DNA of 64,000 bases, taken from the NCBI RefSeq assembly GCF_946482605.1, contig NZ_CAMLSE010000018.1, positions 111,891 through 175,890 on the forward strand, given 5' to 3'. This document shows positions 1-7,955 of the stretch, in pieces. Origin of the DNA: an uncultured Dyadobacter sp. (GTDB lineage Bacteria > Bacteroidota > Bacteroidia > Cytophagales > Spirosomataceae). Position numbers and translations under genes: made by a program. Positions within the stretch are counted from its first letter, which is position 1. Each line of letters begins with the position of its first letter. A model generated the notes under the pieces. It had not been told where the DNA came from and ran no database searches. It saw nothing but the letters and a program-made list of their open reading frames with translations.

Positions 1-479
1 ATACCATGAACCTCTGGATGAATATTGCGCTGGAAGATCTGAAATCCGTTCTCGCGTTGGTGGACCTTCTGACGATCAATGACGAGGAGGCACGCCAGCT
101 TTCGGGCGAATATTCCCTGCGCAAAGCTGCCAAGAAGATCATGGCCATGGGGCCTAAAACGCTGATCATCAAAAAAGGTGAGCACGGTGCATTACTGTTC
201 CAGGAAGACCGTATTTTCTTCGCCCCTGCATTGCCATTGGAAGAGGTATTCGATCCGACCGGCGCGGGAGATACTTTCGCGGGTGGTTTCATCGGTTACC
301 TTGCTGCTACTGACGACATTTCTTTCGATAATATGAAGCGCGCGATCATTTACGGTTCGGCTATGGCATCGTTCTGCGTTGAGAAATTTGGAACGGAACG
401 TCTGGTGAACCTGACACAGGACGAAATCAATGCCCGCGTTCAGGAGTTTGTGAATTTATCGAGCTTCGAAATACAATAA
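1..479 (+). CDS. PfkB-family sugar kinase, C-terminal part (cut by the window edge)
   Basis: This is the C-terminal half of a ribokinase/PfkB-type carbohydrate or nucleoside kinase, which phosphorylates a small hydroxylated substrate with ATP. The frame is open to the left edge and begins with T-M-N-L-W-M, which matches the interior DTMN-W segment of these kinases. The ATG at position 6 is therefore internal and not the start. The PfkB signature DPTGAGDTFAGG contains the catalytic-base aspartate of the GAGD motif. The substrate cannot be told from this half. A strong terminator follows directly. Confidence 0.88.
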   Translation, partial: TMNLWMNIALEDLKSVLALVDLLTINDEEARQLSGEYSLRKAAKKIMAMGPKTLIIKKGEHGALLFQEDRIFFAPALPLEEVFDPTGAGDTFAGGFIGYLAATDDISFDNMKRAIIYGSAMASFCVEKFGTERLVNLTQDEINARVQEFVNLSSFEIQ

Positions 480-498
480 AAGTTTAAGGTTCACAGTA

Positions 499-546
499 AA
501 TGAGTCTATAAGTTGGGATGATATTCTGCTTGTAGACTCATTTTTT
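499..546 (+). terminator. Rho-independent terminator after the sugar kinase
   Basis: A 14-bp stem (499-512 with 529-542, one G-U pair) is followed by a run of T. It lies 20 bp after the kinase stop and separates it from the GDPD gene. Confidence 0.8.
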
Positions 547-607
547 ATGAACGCATTGGCCTTTTTCGTTTAAAAGTGTGTAACCCTGCTGATAACTTGA
601 ATTTCCC

Positions 608-1417
608 ATGAAGCTATTTTTGAAAGCAATCCCGTGCCTGTTTTTGGTTCTAACATTTTGCATCGACGTGTCGGCGCAGCATTCCGCATTGCCGCATTCG
701 AAAAATAAGACGGTTGTCATTGCCCATCGCGGAAATCATGTGCATGCGCCCGAGAATACGCTGGCATCCACGCGGGACGCGATCGCGTGCGGGGCAGATT
801 ATGTGGAAGTAGATCTGCGGACTTCGAAGGACGGTCACCTTGTTGCTATGCACGATGCCACGGTCAACAGAACGACGAACGGAACTGGAAAGGTTGCAGA
901 TATGACTTGGGCAGAGTTGATGGATTTGCAGGTTTTTAACCGGAATAAAAAGACACACCGTATCCCGGAGTTTGGCGAAATCCTTGCCCTGTGCAAAGGG
1001 AAAATCAATATTTACCTGGATTTTAAGGACGCCGACATAGCCGAAACCTGGAAGCAGATCACAGCCGCCGGCATGGAACATCAGATAGTGGTTTACTTAA
1101 ATAAAGAAGAGCAGTACAAAAAGTGGAAAGAAATAGCGCCCAAAATGCCACTGATGACCAGCCTGCCTAAGACGATTACGACTAAAGAGCAGTTAGCCGC
1201 ATTTATTGGTCAGATGCACATCCAGGTGGTAGACAACATCACGAGCCCCGAACTCCTCAAAGCCGCCCACGAGCATGGCATTTCCGTGTGGCTCGACGTT
1301 CAAAGTCCCGCGGAAGGACCGGCATCATGGAATGAGGCGTTACACAAAGGCGTGCAAGGCTTGCAGACAGACAAGCCAGCCGAAATGGTTTCCTATTTAA
1401 AAGCGAACGTGCAATAG
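608..1417 (+). CDS. Secreted glycerophosphodiester phosphodiesterase family protein
   Basis: This enzyme probably hydrolyses glycerophosphodiesters to glycerol-3-phosphate plus an alcohol, outside the cytoplasm. Residues 1-23 form a signal peptide ending in VSAQ. The GDPD catalytic pattern follows: HRG near residue 40, PENT shortly after, then EVDLR and the HD dyad. The length of 269 residues is normal for a one-domain GDPD. A DUF6624 lipoprotein gene begins 18 bp downstream and is probably co-transcribed. GDPD-fold phospholipases look similar, so the exact substrate is inferred. Confidence 0.88.
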   Translation: MKLFLKAIPCLFLVLTFCIDVSAQHSALPHSKNKTVVIAHRGNHVHAPENTLASTRDAIACGADYVEVDLRTSKDGHLVAMHDATVNRTTNGTGKVADMTWAELMDLQVFNRNKKTHRIPEFGEILALCKGKINIYLDFKDADIAETWKQITAAGMEHQIVVYLNKEEQYKKWKEIAPKMPLMTSLPKTITTKEQLAAFIGQMHIQVVDNITSPELLKAAHEHGISVWLDVQSPAEGPASWNEALHKGVQGLQTDKPAEMVSYLKANVQ

Positions 1418-1435
1418 AATTTCAACCAGCCATTT

Positions 1436-1969
1436 GTGAGACAGATTATAACCATAGGTACTTTGTTTCTGCTGGTGCGCTGCAATTCTCCCAAGCCAGC
1501 CCAAAGCATTTCAGGTGAGCCTGCCGGGCAATTGAGTCGCCCTTCGAGTTTGATGTACGCTGACATCGATCCGTTTATCCGGGTTGATACCATGACTGAG
1601 GACGAGGTCACTCAGCTTTTTGGTAAAATGCATCACGCCGACCAGCAGTTCCGGGATAGCTTAAATAGAGGCAGCAAGGAAAAGGAAACTTTCTTTTTGC
1701 AGAAAATGAGAGCCAACGACGAAGCCAATCTGAAAATTCTAAACAAGATAATCCAGCATTATGGTTGGCCACCGAAAAGCGTCTTCGGCGAAACAGCAGC
1801 CGAAACCGCCTGGCTCGTCATCTGGCATCACCGTGGCAGCAGGTATATTTTGTGCCAGCATTTTGATCTGATGGAAAAGGCAGTCCATGAAGGAGAGATG
1901 AACGCCTCCCTGTTTCAGCAGATCAAAGACGAGGTTACTCTGCTATCTCCCGATCAGATCAATTATTAG
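1436..1969 (+). CDS. DUF6624-like lipoprotein
   Basis: The GTG start gives a short hydrophobic leader followed by L-V-R-C, a plausible lipobox, so the protein is probably anchored in the envelope. The C-terminal part carries a GWP motif and a later W-H-H stretch, the layout I recall for DUF6624, whose function is unknown. The gene follows the GDPD gene by 18 bp. Its 3' end overlaps the convergent tag gene by 11 bp (1959-1969), so the two transcripts are complementary at their ends. The family call rests on memory of the motif pattern. Confidence 0.6.
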   Translation: MRQIITIGTLFLLVRCNSPKPAQSISGEPAGQLSRPSSLMYADIDPFIRVDTMTEDEVTQLFGKMHHADQQFRDSLNRGSKEKETFFLQKMRANDEANLKILNKIIQHYGWPPKSVFGETAAETAWLVIWHHRGSRYILCQHFDLMEKAVHEGEMNASLFQQIKDEVTLLSPDQINY

Positions 1970-2504
1970 CGGGATCTGGTCGTAATGTTTGATATACCGG
2001 GCAATCCGTATCATGTGCGCCGGGCAGATAGCCGGTGCTCATCAAAAACTCGTTCACAATCTCCCCGCCTGTGAACTTGAAAGTTTTCTTAAACAGTTTG
2101 ATCCACTGTTCTTTGGTCAATGGGTGATGCGCGTCGATCCAGCCTTTGAATGAACCATATGCCTGCTTCAATTCAAGGATTTTCTGTGCATTCACGATAG
2201 CGGCATTCACTTTCAGTCGGTTACGAACGATCCCTGCATCGGCAAGTAATCTTTCACGATCGGTTTCGTCGTAGGCGGCTACCTTTTCAATTGAAAAATG
2301 ATCATAGGCCGCACGGAAACTGTCCTGCTTGCGCAGCATCAAAGTCCAGCTAAGCCCCGCCTGGTTGATTTCCAGCAAAAGCCGCCCAAAAAGCTCATCG
2401 TCATCCTCGATTGGGAAGCCGTACTGGTTGTCGTGGTAATGTTTGTGGAGCAGGTAATCAGCCTGCTCCGAAGGATTGTTGTTGACGTAAGTGCAATATG
2501 ACAT
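1959..2504 (-). CDS. tag: DNA-3-methyladenine glycosylase I
   Basis: This base-excision repair enzyme removes 3-methyladenine from alkylated DNA in the cytoplasm. The 181-residue length fits Tag. The N-terminus has Cys4 and then YHDNQYGFP, matching the conserved YHDNEWG-P block. A C-terminal H-x3-C pair (H-D-T-D-C) completes the expected zinc site. The central GLSW segment belongs to the substrate pocket. An effector-binding-domain gene lies 35 bp upstream on the same strand and may be co-transcribed. The tail overlaps the DUF6624 gene. Confidence 0.93.
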   Translation of the reverse strand: MSYCTYVNNNPSEQADYLLHKHYHDNQYGFPIEDDDELFGRLLLEINQAGLSWTLMLRKQDSFRAAYDHFSIEKVAAYDETDRERLLADAGIVRNRLKVNAAIVNAQKILELKQAYGSFKGWIDAHHPLTKEQWIKLFKKTFKFTGGEIVNEFLMSTGYLPGAHDTDCPVYQTLRPDPANN

Positions 2505-2539
2505 CGCGTTGATTTTTAGGATCTTGTCCTCAAAATAGT

Positions 2540-2998
2540 TTATTTAATAATACCGATTTGTACTTCGGTGATATTCCTGTCGGGGTTTTCGAAATCCATG
2601 TTCAGATAAATTTCCCGGTTCTGTCCCGACATCGCAAGTTTCTGTGACATAACGGAGCCGAACAGCGAACCGTAGGTGTTAACCAACCCATCCCAATTTC
2701 CATACAGCTCCTCGCTGACGCATTCAAATGCTTCGAGCAGCTTCAATCGGTAATGGGAATCAATAGCGTGTGTGGGAGGAGTGACGGGCAATGCGATGGT
2801 TAATGTAAAAACCGTATCGGGACGTCCATCCGCACCCTGATAAAGCCAATAAACGGGGCCGGTGATTTCCAGGTCGTTGCGTACCGCGTCCTGATATAGT
2901 TTCCGGGCTTCGATCCGTACGAACTGGAAGATTTCTTTGAAAGAAGTCCGTGTTTCGAAATACAAAACGTGTATGGGTTGAATGGTTTTAATTTGCAT
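2540..2998 (-). CDS. GyrI-like / AraC effector-binding domain protein
   Basis: This 152-residue protein looks like a stand-alone GyrI-like (SRPBCC-unrelated) effector-binding domain, the small-molecule-binding module seen at the C-terminus of AraC/MerR regulators. The evidence is the predicted alternating strands and the GPVYWLYQG segment near the middle. There is no DNA-binding domain. It lies directly upstream of tag on the same strand. The ligand is unknown and the family assignment is tentative. Confidence 0.5.
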   Translation of the reverse strand: MQIKTIQPIHVLYFETRTSFKEIFQFVRIEARKLYQDAVRNDLEITGPVYWLYQGADGRPDTVFTLTIALPVTPPTHAIDSHYRLKLLEAFECVSEELYGNWDGLVNTYGSLFGSVMSQKLAMSGQNREIYLNMDFENPDRNITEVQIGIIK

Positions 2999-3059
2999 GG
3001 CTAACAGATGTTTTGCACAAAATTCAAACCCCCGGGTGACAACCCTATGTCAGCAGCAT

Positions 3060-3749
3060 TTAGTTTTTTTCATGGTGCCGCTTCGCTTTCATTCTTCGCA
3101 CCTGCTGTTGCAGCCACGGGTAACTGATGTAGACGACTTTCGTTGCACCTATGCCTATTCCGGCGCCCATGAGCACATCGGCAAGCCAGTGGTGGTTGCC
3201 TAGTACCCGCATTGTCCCAACGGCCGTGGCCGTTCCGTAGCCGCCTATGCTATACAACAGGCTTCGCTGGCCATACTCTTCGTGCAAAATCGTGGCATTG
3301 GTGAATGCGGTCGTAGCGTGTCCGGATGGAAACGAATGGTAGTCCTCGCCATTCGGCCGCGGATAGCGTACAATGCGCTTCAAACTCTGCGTAACGCCTT
3401 GTGCAATGACATTGGAAAGTATCGCCAGAATCACCTGATCACCCAATTTATGTTTTCCTTTTACACCCGCGGATGCAAGCCCGAGGCTCACCACGCCCGG
3501 TGCGTAAGGCAGATATTCGTCCAGGTTTGTGCGATAATTGGGATACTTAGAAACCACATGCTCCTGCAAACTACGACTGATCTTCCCTTGCACGATCAGT
3601 CCGGCCAATCCGAGCGTTACAGGCGGGATCACATCGCCGGCCGTGACTTTCCATAACGTGGAATCCCGCTGGGCAAAAGAAGCCCCGGGAAGTATTTGCA
3701 GGCAAAGAAAAAGGCATATCAGATATGCCTTTGTGAATTTCGGAATCAT
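3060..3749 (-). CDS. PAP2-superfamily membrane phosphatase
   Basis: This is a phosphatidic-acid-phosphatase-type enzyme that probably removes phosphate from a lipid or isoprenoid phosphate at the membrane. All three PAP2 motifs are visible: K-R-x6-RP (KRIVRYPRP), PSGH, and R-x5-H-x3-D (RVLGNHHWLAD). A signal or anchor segment spans residues 1-26 and several hydrophobic helices follow. Its ATG overlaps the stop codon of kdsA (ATGA, 3746-3749), so translation is probably coupled. The substrate could be an undecaprenyl or lipid A phosphate; the kdsA neighbour favours an LPS role, but this is inference. Confidence 0.88.
   Translation of the reverse strand: MIPKFTKAYLICLFLCLQILPGASFAQRDSTLWKVTAGDVIPPVTLGLAGLIVQGKISRSLQEHVVSKYPNYRTNLDEYLPYAPGVVSLGLASAGVKGKHKLGDQVILAILSNVIAQGVTQSLKRIVRYPRPNGEDYHSFPSGHATTAFTNATILHEEYGQRSLLYSIGGYGTATAVGTMRVLGNHHWLADVLMGAGIGIGATKVVYISYPWLQQQVRRMKAKRHHEKN
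3708..3732 (-). other. Hairpin with U-rich tail inside the first codons of the PAP2 gene
   Basis: On the minus strand a 10-bp perfect stem (3723-3732 with 3710-3719) with a 3-base loop is followed by TTTCTTT. It begins about 15 bases after the kdsA stop and lies within codons 6-16 of the PAP2 gene. It resembles an intrinsic terminator or attenuator, but it also encodes the signal peptide, so chance is possible. Confidence 0.4.
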
Positions 3750-4558
3750 AATATCGCTTCTCTTACACGCACCAATTTCTGCAAAAGGCCTTCGAGCTGG
3801 TCGAGCGGCAGCATGTTCGCCCCATCGGATTTGGCTTCGGCCGGGTTAAAATGCGTTTCAATGAACAGACCGTCGGCTCCCACTGCAATGGCCGCCTTGG
3901 CAATCGTCTCGATCAGCTTGGGTTTGCCGCCCGTAACGCCTGAGGTTTGGTTGGGTTGTTGCAACGAATGCGTGCAGTCCATGACTATCGGGACCCCAAA
4001 TGCCGCCATTTCCGGCAAATTACGGTAATCGACAACCAGGTCACCGTATCCGAAGCTGTTACCGCGATCAGTCAGGATGACCTGGCATTCCGGGTTAACC
4101 TCGTGAATTTTTTCGGCGGCGAACCGCATCGAAGCGCCGGAAAGGAACTGTCCTTTTTTCACATTGACGGCTTTGCCCGTGCGGGCGGCAGCTGCGAGGA
4201 GTTCGGTCTGGCGGCAGAGAAATGCCGGGATTTGCAGCACATCTACATACTCCGCGGCGAATGCAGCCTCGTGCGATTCGTGGATATCAGTGACGGTGGG
4301 TATATCGAAAGTCTGGCTCACTTCCTGTAAGATTTTCAATGCCTTTTCGTCGCCAATCCCGGTGAATGAGTCTGCTTTGGTGCGGTTGGCCTTACGGTAA
4401 GAACCTTTGAATATGTAGGGAATGCGAAGGCGGTCGGTGACGGAAACAATGTGTTCTGCAATTCTCAATGCCATATCTCTTCCTTCGATCGCACAAGGGC
4501 CGGCCATCAGGAAAAAAGAAGGCGACTCGGTATTTTTCAGTTTGGCTATGGATATCAT
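3746..4558 (-). CDS. kdsA: 3-deoxy-8-phosphooctulonate (KDO8P) synthase
   Basis: This cytoplasmic enzyme condenses phosphoenolpyruvate with arabinose-5-phosphate to make KDO-8-phosphate, the precursor of the LPS inner-core sugar KDO. The 270-residue length is typical. Recognisable blocks are AGPCAIEG at the N-terminus, FKGSYRKANR, GDEKAL, and DCTHSLQQPN near residue 200. Its stop overlaps the start of the PAP2 gene. It runs divergently from acpP across a 234-bp gap. Presence of kdsA implies an LPS-bearing outer membrane. Confidence 0.96.
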   Translation of the reverse strand: MISIAKLKNTESPSFFLMAGPCAIEGRDMALRIAEHIVSVTDRLRIPYIFKGSYRKANRTKADSFTGIGDEKALKILQEVSQTFDIPTVTDIHESHEAAFAAEYVDVLQIPAFLCRQTELLAAAARTGKAVNVKKGQFLSGASMRFAAEKIHEVNPECQVILTDRGNSFGYGDLVVDYRNLPEMAAFGVPIVMDCTHSLQQPNQTSGVTGGKPKLIETIAKAAIAVGADGLFIETHFNPAEAKSDGANMLPLDQLEGLLQKLVRVREAIL

Positions 4559-4730
4559 GCTGAATGTGAATGTAAGTGGTACTAAAAGTTTTTGCGAATG
4601 TACGGTTATCCGCTATGTTCTCCCTGCCGTGAATTGATTTCTTGGAATGCCAGGCCGTTAAAAGGCTGATTTCCTGCTTTTTTTTATTTTAAACAGGCAG
4701 AATACAATAAAATGAATGGTCTAAAAAAAT

Positions 4731-4758
4731 TTTGAAAAAGTGAACTGAAATATCTTTC
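4731..4758 (+). promoter_or_regulatory. Likely Bacteroidota-type promoter of acpP-fabF-rnc
   Basis: TTTG at 4731-4734 is followed 16 bp later by TATCTTTC at 4751-4758, one base off the TAnnTTTG -7 element used by the main sigma factor of Bacteroidota. The acpP start lies 35 bp downstream. The rest of the kdsA-acpP gap (4559-4730) is AT-rich and shows nothing else clear. Confidence 0.45.
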
Positions 4759-4792
4759 TTTGTGGCGATTTTAACCAAAAAGTGATTATAAA

Positions 4793-5029
4793 ATGTCAGC
4801 AATTGCAGAAAGAGTTAAGCAAATTATCGTCGAAAAACTCGGCGTTGAAGAGTCGGAGGTTACACCGGAAGCAAACTTCCAGAACGACTTGGGAGCAGAC
4901 TCTCTTGACACCGTGGAGTTGATTATGGAATTTGAAAAAGAATTCAATCTTTCTATCCCTGACGATCAGGCAGAGAACATTGGTACAGTAGGCCAAGCTG
5001 TTGCATATCTGGAAGAAAACGTGAAGTAA
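4793..5029 (+). CDS. acpP: Acyl carrier protein
   Basis: This small acidic cytoplasmic protein carries growing acyl chains during fatty-acid synthesis. At 78 residues it has normal length, and the phosphopantetheine site is Ser37 in the DSLD motif (G-A-D-S-L-D-T-V-E). It starts the acpP-fabF-rnc cluster, with fabF beginning 43 bp downstream. A candidate promoter lies directly upstream. Confidence 0.97.
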   Translation: MSAIAERVKQIIVEKLGVEESEVTPEANFQNDLGADSLDTVELIMEFEKEFNLSIPDDQAENIGTVGQAVAYLEENVK

Positions 5030-5072
5030 TCCCGGTTTTTACCAGTATCATCTTCAATTCTGTCCCTATTTT

Positions 5073-6326
5073 ATGAGTTTTAAGAGAGTTGTAATTACAG
5101 GAATGGGTGCATTGACGCCCATTGGCAATGATGTTCCTACCTTTTGGTCAAATTTAGTTGCAGGCGTAAGCGGAGCAGCTCCTATCACCCGGTTCGATGC
5201 TGAAAAGTTTCGTACCCGCTTTGCCTGTGAGGTAAAAGGCCTGGACATTAATAGTTACATTCCTCGGCAAGAAGCCCGTAAAATGGACCCTTTTGCACAA
5301 TACGCCGTCATTGCTGCAGATGAAGCGATGAAGGACGCCGGCTTTGACGCAGATACGCTTGATCTCGACAAAGCCGGTGTAATTTGGGGTACCGGCATTG
5401 GTGGCCTCAAAACCTTCGAAGAAGAGGTGATGAACTTCTCAGAGAATGGCAAAACCCCCCGTTTCAATCCTTTCTTTATTCCGAAAATGATTGTCGACAG
5501 CGCCTCCGGTGTTTTGTCGATCCGTTACGGTTTCCGGGGGCCCAACTTTATTACCGTCTCGGCTTGCGCGTCCGCTACCAATGCCCTGATCGACGCATTC
5601 AACTATATCAAACTGGGTATGATGAATGTGTGTATATCGGGAGGTTCGGAAGCAGCGGTGACCATTGCCGGTGTGGGCGGATTCAATGCATTAAAGGCAT
5701 TATCGGAAAGAAACGATTCCCCCGAAACAGCATCCCGTCCTTATGATAAAGATCGTGATGGATTCGTGCTCGGAGAAGGCGGTGCTGCAATTATCCTCGA
5801 AGAACTTGAACACGCGAAGGCGCGCGGAGCTAAGATTTACGCCGAAATGATCGGTGCAGGTATGTCTTCAGATGCCTACCACATCACTGCGCCGCACCCG
5901 GAAGGATTGGGGGCGTACATTGTGATGAAAAATGCAGTCGAAAATGCAGGTATCAAAGCCGAGGATATCGACTACATCAATACGCACGGAACCTCTACAC
6001 CCATCGGTGATCCGCAGGAGATCAAGGCGATTGAGAAATTCTTCGGAGAGCATGCGTATGAACTCAGTATCAGCTCGACGAAATCTATGACCGGGCACCT
6101 GTTGGGAGGAGCTGGTGCGATAGAGGCTGCTGCCTGCATTATGGCGATCAGAGATCAGGTGATTCCGCCTACCATTAACCACTTTACCGACGATCCGGAA
6201 ATAAATCCGCGGCTGAAGCTTACTTTCAATAAGGCTGAGAAACGTCAGGTGAACGTTGCTTTGAGCAATACTTTCGGTTTCGGAGGTCACAATGCATCAG
6301 TCATTTTCAAAAAGTATGAAGACTGA
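5073..6326 (+). CDS. fabF: Beta-ketoacyl-ACP synthase II
   Basis: This condensing enzyme elongates acyl-ACP with malonyl-ACP. The 417-residue length fits, and the KAS I/II triad is complete: Cys165 in the VSACASATN block, His305 in NTHGTSTP, and His342 in STKSMTGH. The glycine-rich C-terminus (NTFGFGGHNAS) is typical. It follows acpP by 43 bp and precedes rnc by 14 bp, so the three genes probably form one transcript linking lipid synthesis and RNA processing, a common Bacteroidota order. Confidence 0.97.
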   Translation: MSFKRVVITGMGALTPIGNDVPTFWSNLVAGVSGAAPITRFDAEKFRTRFACEVKGLDINSYIPRQEARKMDPFAQYAVIAADEAMKDAGFDADTLDLDKAGVIWGTGIGGLKTFEEEVMNFSENGKTPRFNPFFIPKMIVDSASGVLSIRYGFRGPNFITVSACASATNALIDAFNYIKLGMMNVCISGGSEAAVTIAGVGGFNALKALSERNDSPETASRPYDKDRDGFVLGEGGAAIILEELEHAKARGAKIYAEMIGAGMSSDAYHITAPHPEGLGAYIVMKNAVENAGIKAEDIDYINTHGTSTPIGDPQEIKAIEKFFGEHAYELSISSTKSMTGHLLGGAGAIEAAACIMAIRDQVIPPTINHFTDDPEINPRLKLTFNKAEKRQVNVALSNTFGFGGHNASVIFKKYED

Positions 6327-6340
6327 TTAACTCTCTACCA

Positions 6341-7087
6341 TTGGCAAAGCGAATTCTTATACCGATACTTTCCCTTTTCAGGACCGGAAGTGCTGAGGAC
6401 AAAAAATTTAAGGAGTCGATTGCGCATGTTATTGGCGACAAACCTTCTAACCTGGGAGTCTATCAGCTGGCTTTCCGCCATACGTCCGCATCCAGGGAAA
6501 CCGCCATTAAAGGTTTTAGAGAATCAAACGAGCGCCTGGAATACCTGGGTGATGCGGTGCTCGGGATGGTTGTTGCCGAATTCCTTTTTACCAAATATCC
6601 TTACAAAGACGAAGGTTTCCTGACCGAGATCCGCTCCCGGATTGTCAACAGGGAATCATTAAACCAGATTTCCCGCAAGCTGGGCCTCGACCGGCTCATT
6701 GAGTATGACGGGAACCGCAGGGGAATGTCCCCACGATCATCCATGTATGGCGATGCGCTGGAAGCATTTGTAGGCGCCATCTACCTGGATAAGGGTTTTC
6801 GTTTTACCCGCACTTTTATCATCAGTAAACTCATTACGCATTATGATCTGGACAATATTATCCAGAACAATGTGAACTTCAAAAGCCTCATTATCGAGTG
6901 GGCGCAGCGTGAGGGCAAGGAAATCCGTTTCGAGATTCTCGAAGAAAGAGGTACACGCCATCACCGTGAATTTATTTCCCAAATACTTGTGAACGACGAG
7001 CCTTTCGCAACCGGAAATGGCTTCACCAAAAAGAAAGCCGAGCAATCTGCATCCGAGCAGGCTTGTGCACTTCTTGAATTGAAATAA
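6341..7087 (+). CDS. rnc: Ribonuclease III
   Basis: This double-strand-specific endoribonuclease processes rRNA and other structured RNAs. The catalytic signature ERLEYLGDAVLG lies near residues 67-78, and a C-terminal double-stranded-RNA-binding domain ends with the typical K-K-A-E-Q-x-A-S-E-Q-A pattern. The start is TTG at 6341, 14 bp after fabF; no ATG or GTG lies before the nuclease domain, so TTG is the best choice. The 248-residue length is normal. Confidence 0.95.
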   Translation: MAKRILIPILSLFRTGSAEDKKFKESIAHVIGDKPSNLGVYQLAFRHTSASRETAIKGFRESNERLEYLGDAVLGMVVAEFLFTKYPYKDEGFLTEIRSRIVNRESLNQISRKLGLDRLIEYDGNRRGMSPRSSMYGDALEAFVGAIYLDKGFRFTRTFIISKLITHYDLDNIIQNNVNFKSLIIEWAQREGKEIRFEILEERGTRHHREFISQILVNDEPFATGNGFTKKKAEQSASEQACALLELK

Positions 7088-7110
7088 TCAGATAGTCTCG
7101 TGAAGTGACC

Positions 7111-7145
7111 GCTCATTGGGTTTTCCAATGGGCTATTGTTGTTTT
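7111..7145 (+). terminator. Probable terminator after rnc
   Basis: A 9-bp stem (7111-7119 with 7125-7133, one G-U pair) with a 5-base loop is followed by a T-rich but interrupted tract. It lies 24 bp after the rnc stop. Confidence 0.55.
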
Positions 7146-7256
7146 GTCATTTTTCAAGAATTGAAATAGTGACATTTTGTCTTGATTATTCTGGAAGTTT
7201 CGAATTGCCGGCCATTTTGTCTGTATTTTGTTCTCCTTTTATAGCTCGGAATAGAA

Positions 7257-7325
7257 GTTGTTATAATTGACAGCACAACCGCATGGTTAAAGACTGAAAA
7301 TTATAACAACAAAAACCTTATAACA
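7257..7325 (+). promoter_or_regulatory. Inverted and direct repeats upstream of hsp20
   Basis: A perfect 12-bp inverted repeat GTTGTTATAATT / AATTATAACAAC occupies 7257-7268 and 7299-7310. The octamer TTATAACA also recurs at 7318-7325, touching the start codon, as a direct repeat of 7301-7308. This could be an operator for a heat-shock repressor or a 5'-UTR RNA structure near the start codon. It is not a CIRCE element. Confidence 0.5.
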
Positions 7326-7757
7326 ATGAGCACATTAGTCAAAACACAATTCGCAGGTCCATCTTATTTGAACGGATTTTTTGGCAAGGATCTATTCCAC
7401 GAGTTTAACACTCCTGCATTCGCAGGCACTGTGCCAGCTGTGAATGTGATTGAGAGTAAAGAAGGCTTCCGTATCGAAGTCGCAGCTCCTGGTCTTCAAA
7501 AATCTGATTTCAAATTGAACCTTGAAAAAAATCAGTTGACCATTTCCGCTGAGAAAGAGCAGAAGGAGGAGGAGCAAAATGAGAAGTACACCCGGAAAGA
7601 GTTCAAATACGCATCTTTCCAAAGGACCTTCACATTGCCGAATACCGTGGACGGCGACAAAATCGAAGCGAACTACGCCGATGGTATTCTGAGCATCGCA
7701 TTGCCCAAACGTGAAGAGGCGAAAGAAAAACCTGCCCGATTGATCGACATCGCTTAA
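7326..7757 (+). CDS. Small heat-shock protein, Hsp20 / alpha-crystallin family
   Basis: This ATP-independent cytoplasmic holdase binds unfolding proteins under stress. It has 143 residues. The alpha-crystallin domain spans roughly 35-130: it opens with PAVNVIESKEGF, contains the A-x-P-G-L pattern, and ends with Y-x-D-G-I-L-S-I-A-L-P, the conserved last strands with an I-x-L-P-like motif. The acidic loop rich in Glu around residues 78-90 is typical of Bacteroidota members. The gene stands alone between its repeat-bearing leader and a strong terminator. Confidence 0.94.
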   Translation: MSTLVKTQFAGPSYLNGFFGKDLFHEFNTPAFAGTVPAVNVIESKEGFRIEVAAPGLQKSDFKLNLEKNQLTISAEKEQKEEEQNEKYTRKEFKYASFQRTFTLPNTVDGDKIEANYADGILSIALPKREEAKEKPARLIDIA

Positions 7758-7773
7758 TCGGTCGGAATAAGAA

Positions 7774-7807
7774 AATGGCGTTATTTGCGAGAATAACGCC
7801 ATTTTTT
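7774..7807 (+). terminator. Terminator after hsp20
   Basis: A 12-bp perfect stem (7774-7785 with 7792-7803) with a 6-base loop runs into a T tract. It lies 16 bp after the hsp20 stop. Confidence 0.9.
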
Positions 7808-7842
7808 ATGAGCCTGCATTGATATTCACCTGGCAGGATATT

Positions 7843-7871
7843 TTTGTAAATTCCCAAATAGGATATCTTTG
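7843..7871 (+). promoter_or_regulatory. Promoter of the htrA-like protease gene
   Basis: TTTG at 7843-7846 and a perfect TATCTTTG at 7864-7871 are separated by 17 bp, a close match to the Bacteroidota TTTG / TAnnTTTG promoter. The predicted transcript start near 7878 gives a leader of about 78 bases. Confidence 0.65.
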
Positions 7872-7955
7872 TTAAAAGATGTTAAAGGATTCTGCGACGG
7901 GAATAATTTGTTGTTCGATTTGCGTTATTTGTTAGTTAAAATATAACCCCAACAT

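Noticed and set aside
538..720. Open frame on the minus strand overlapping the GDPD start
   Set aside because: It lies over a terminator and a clear GDPD gene on the other strand and has no recognisable motif.
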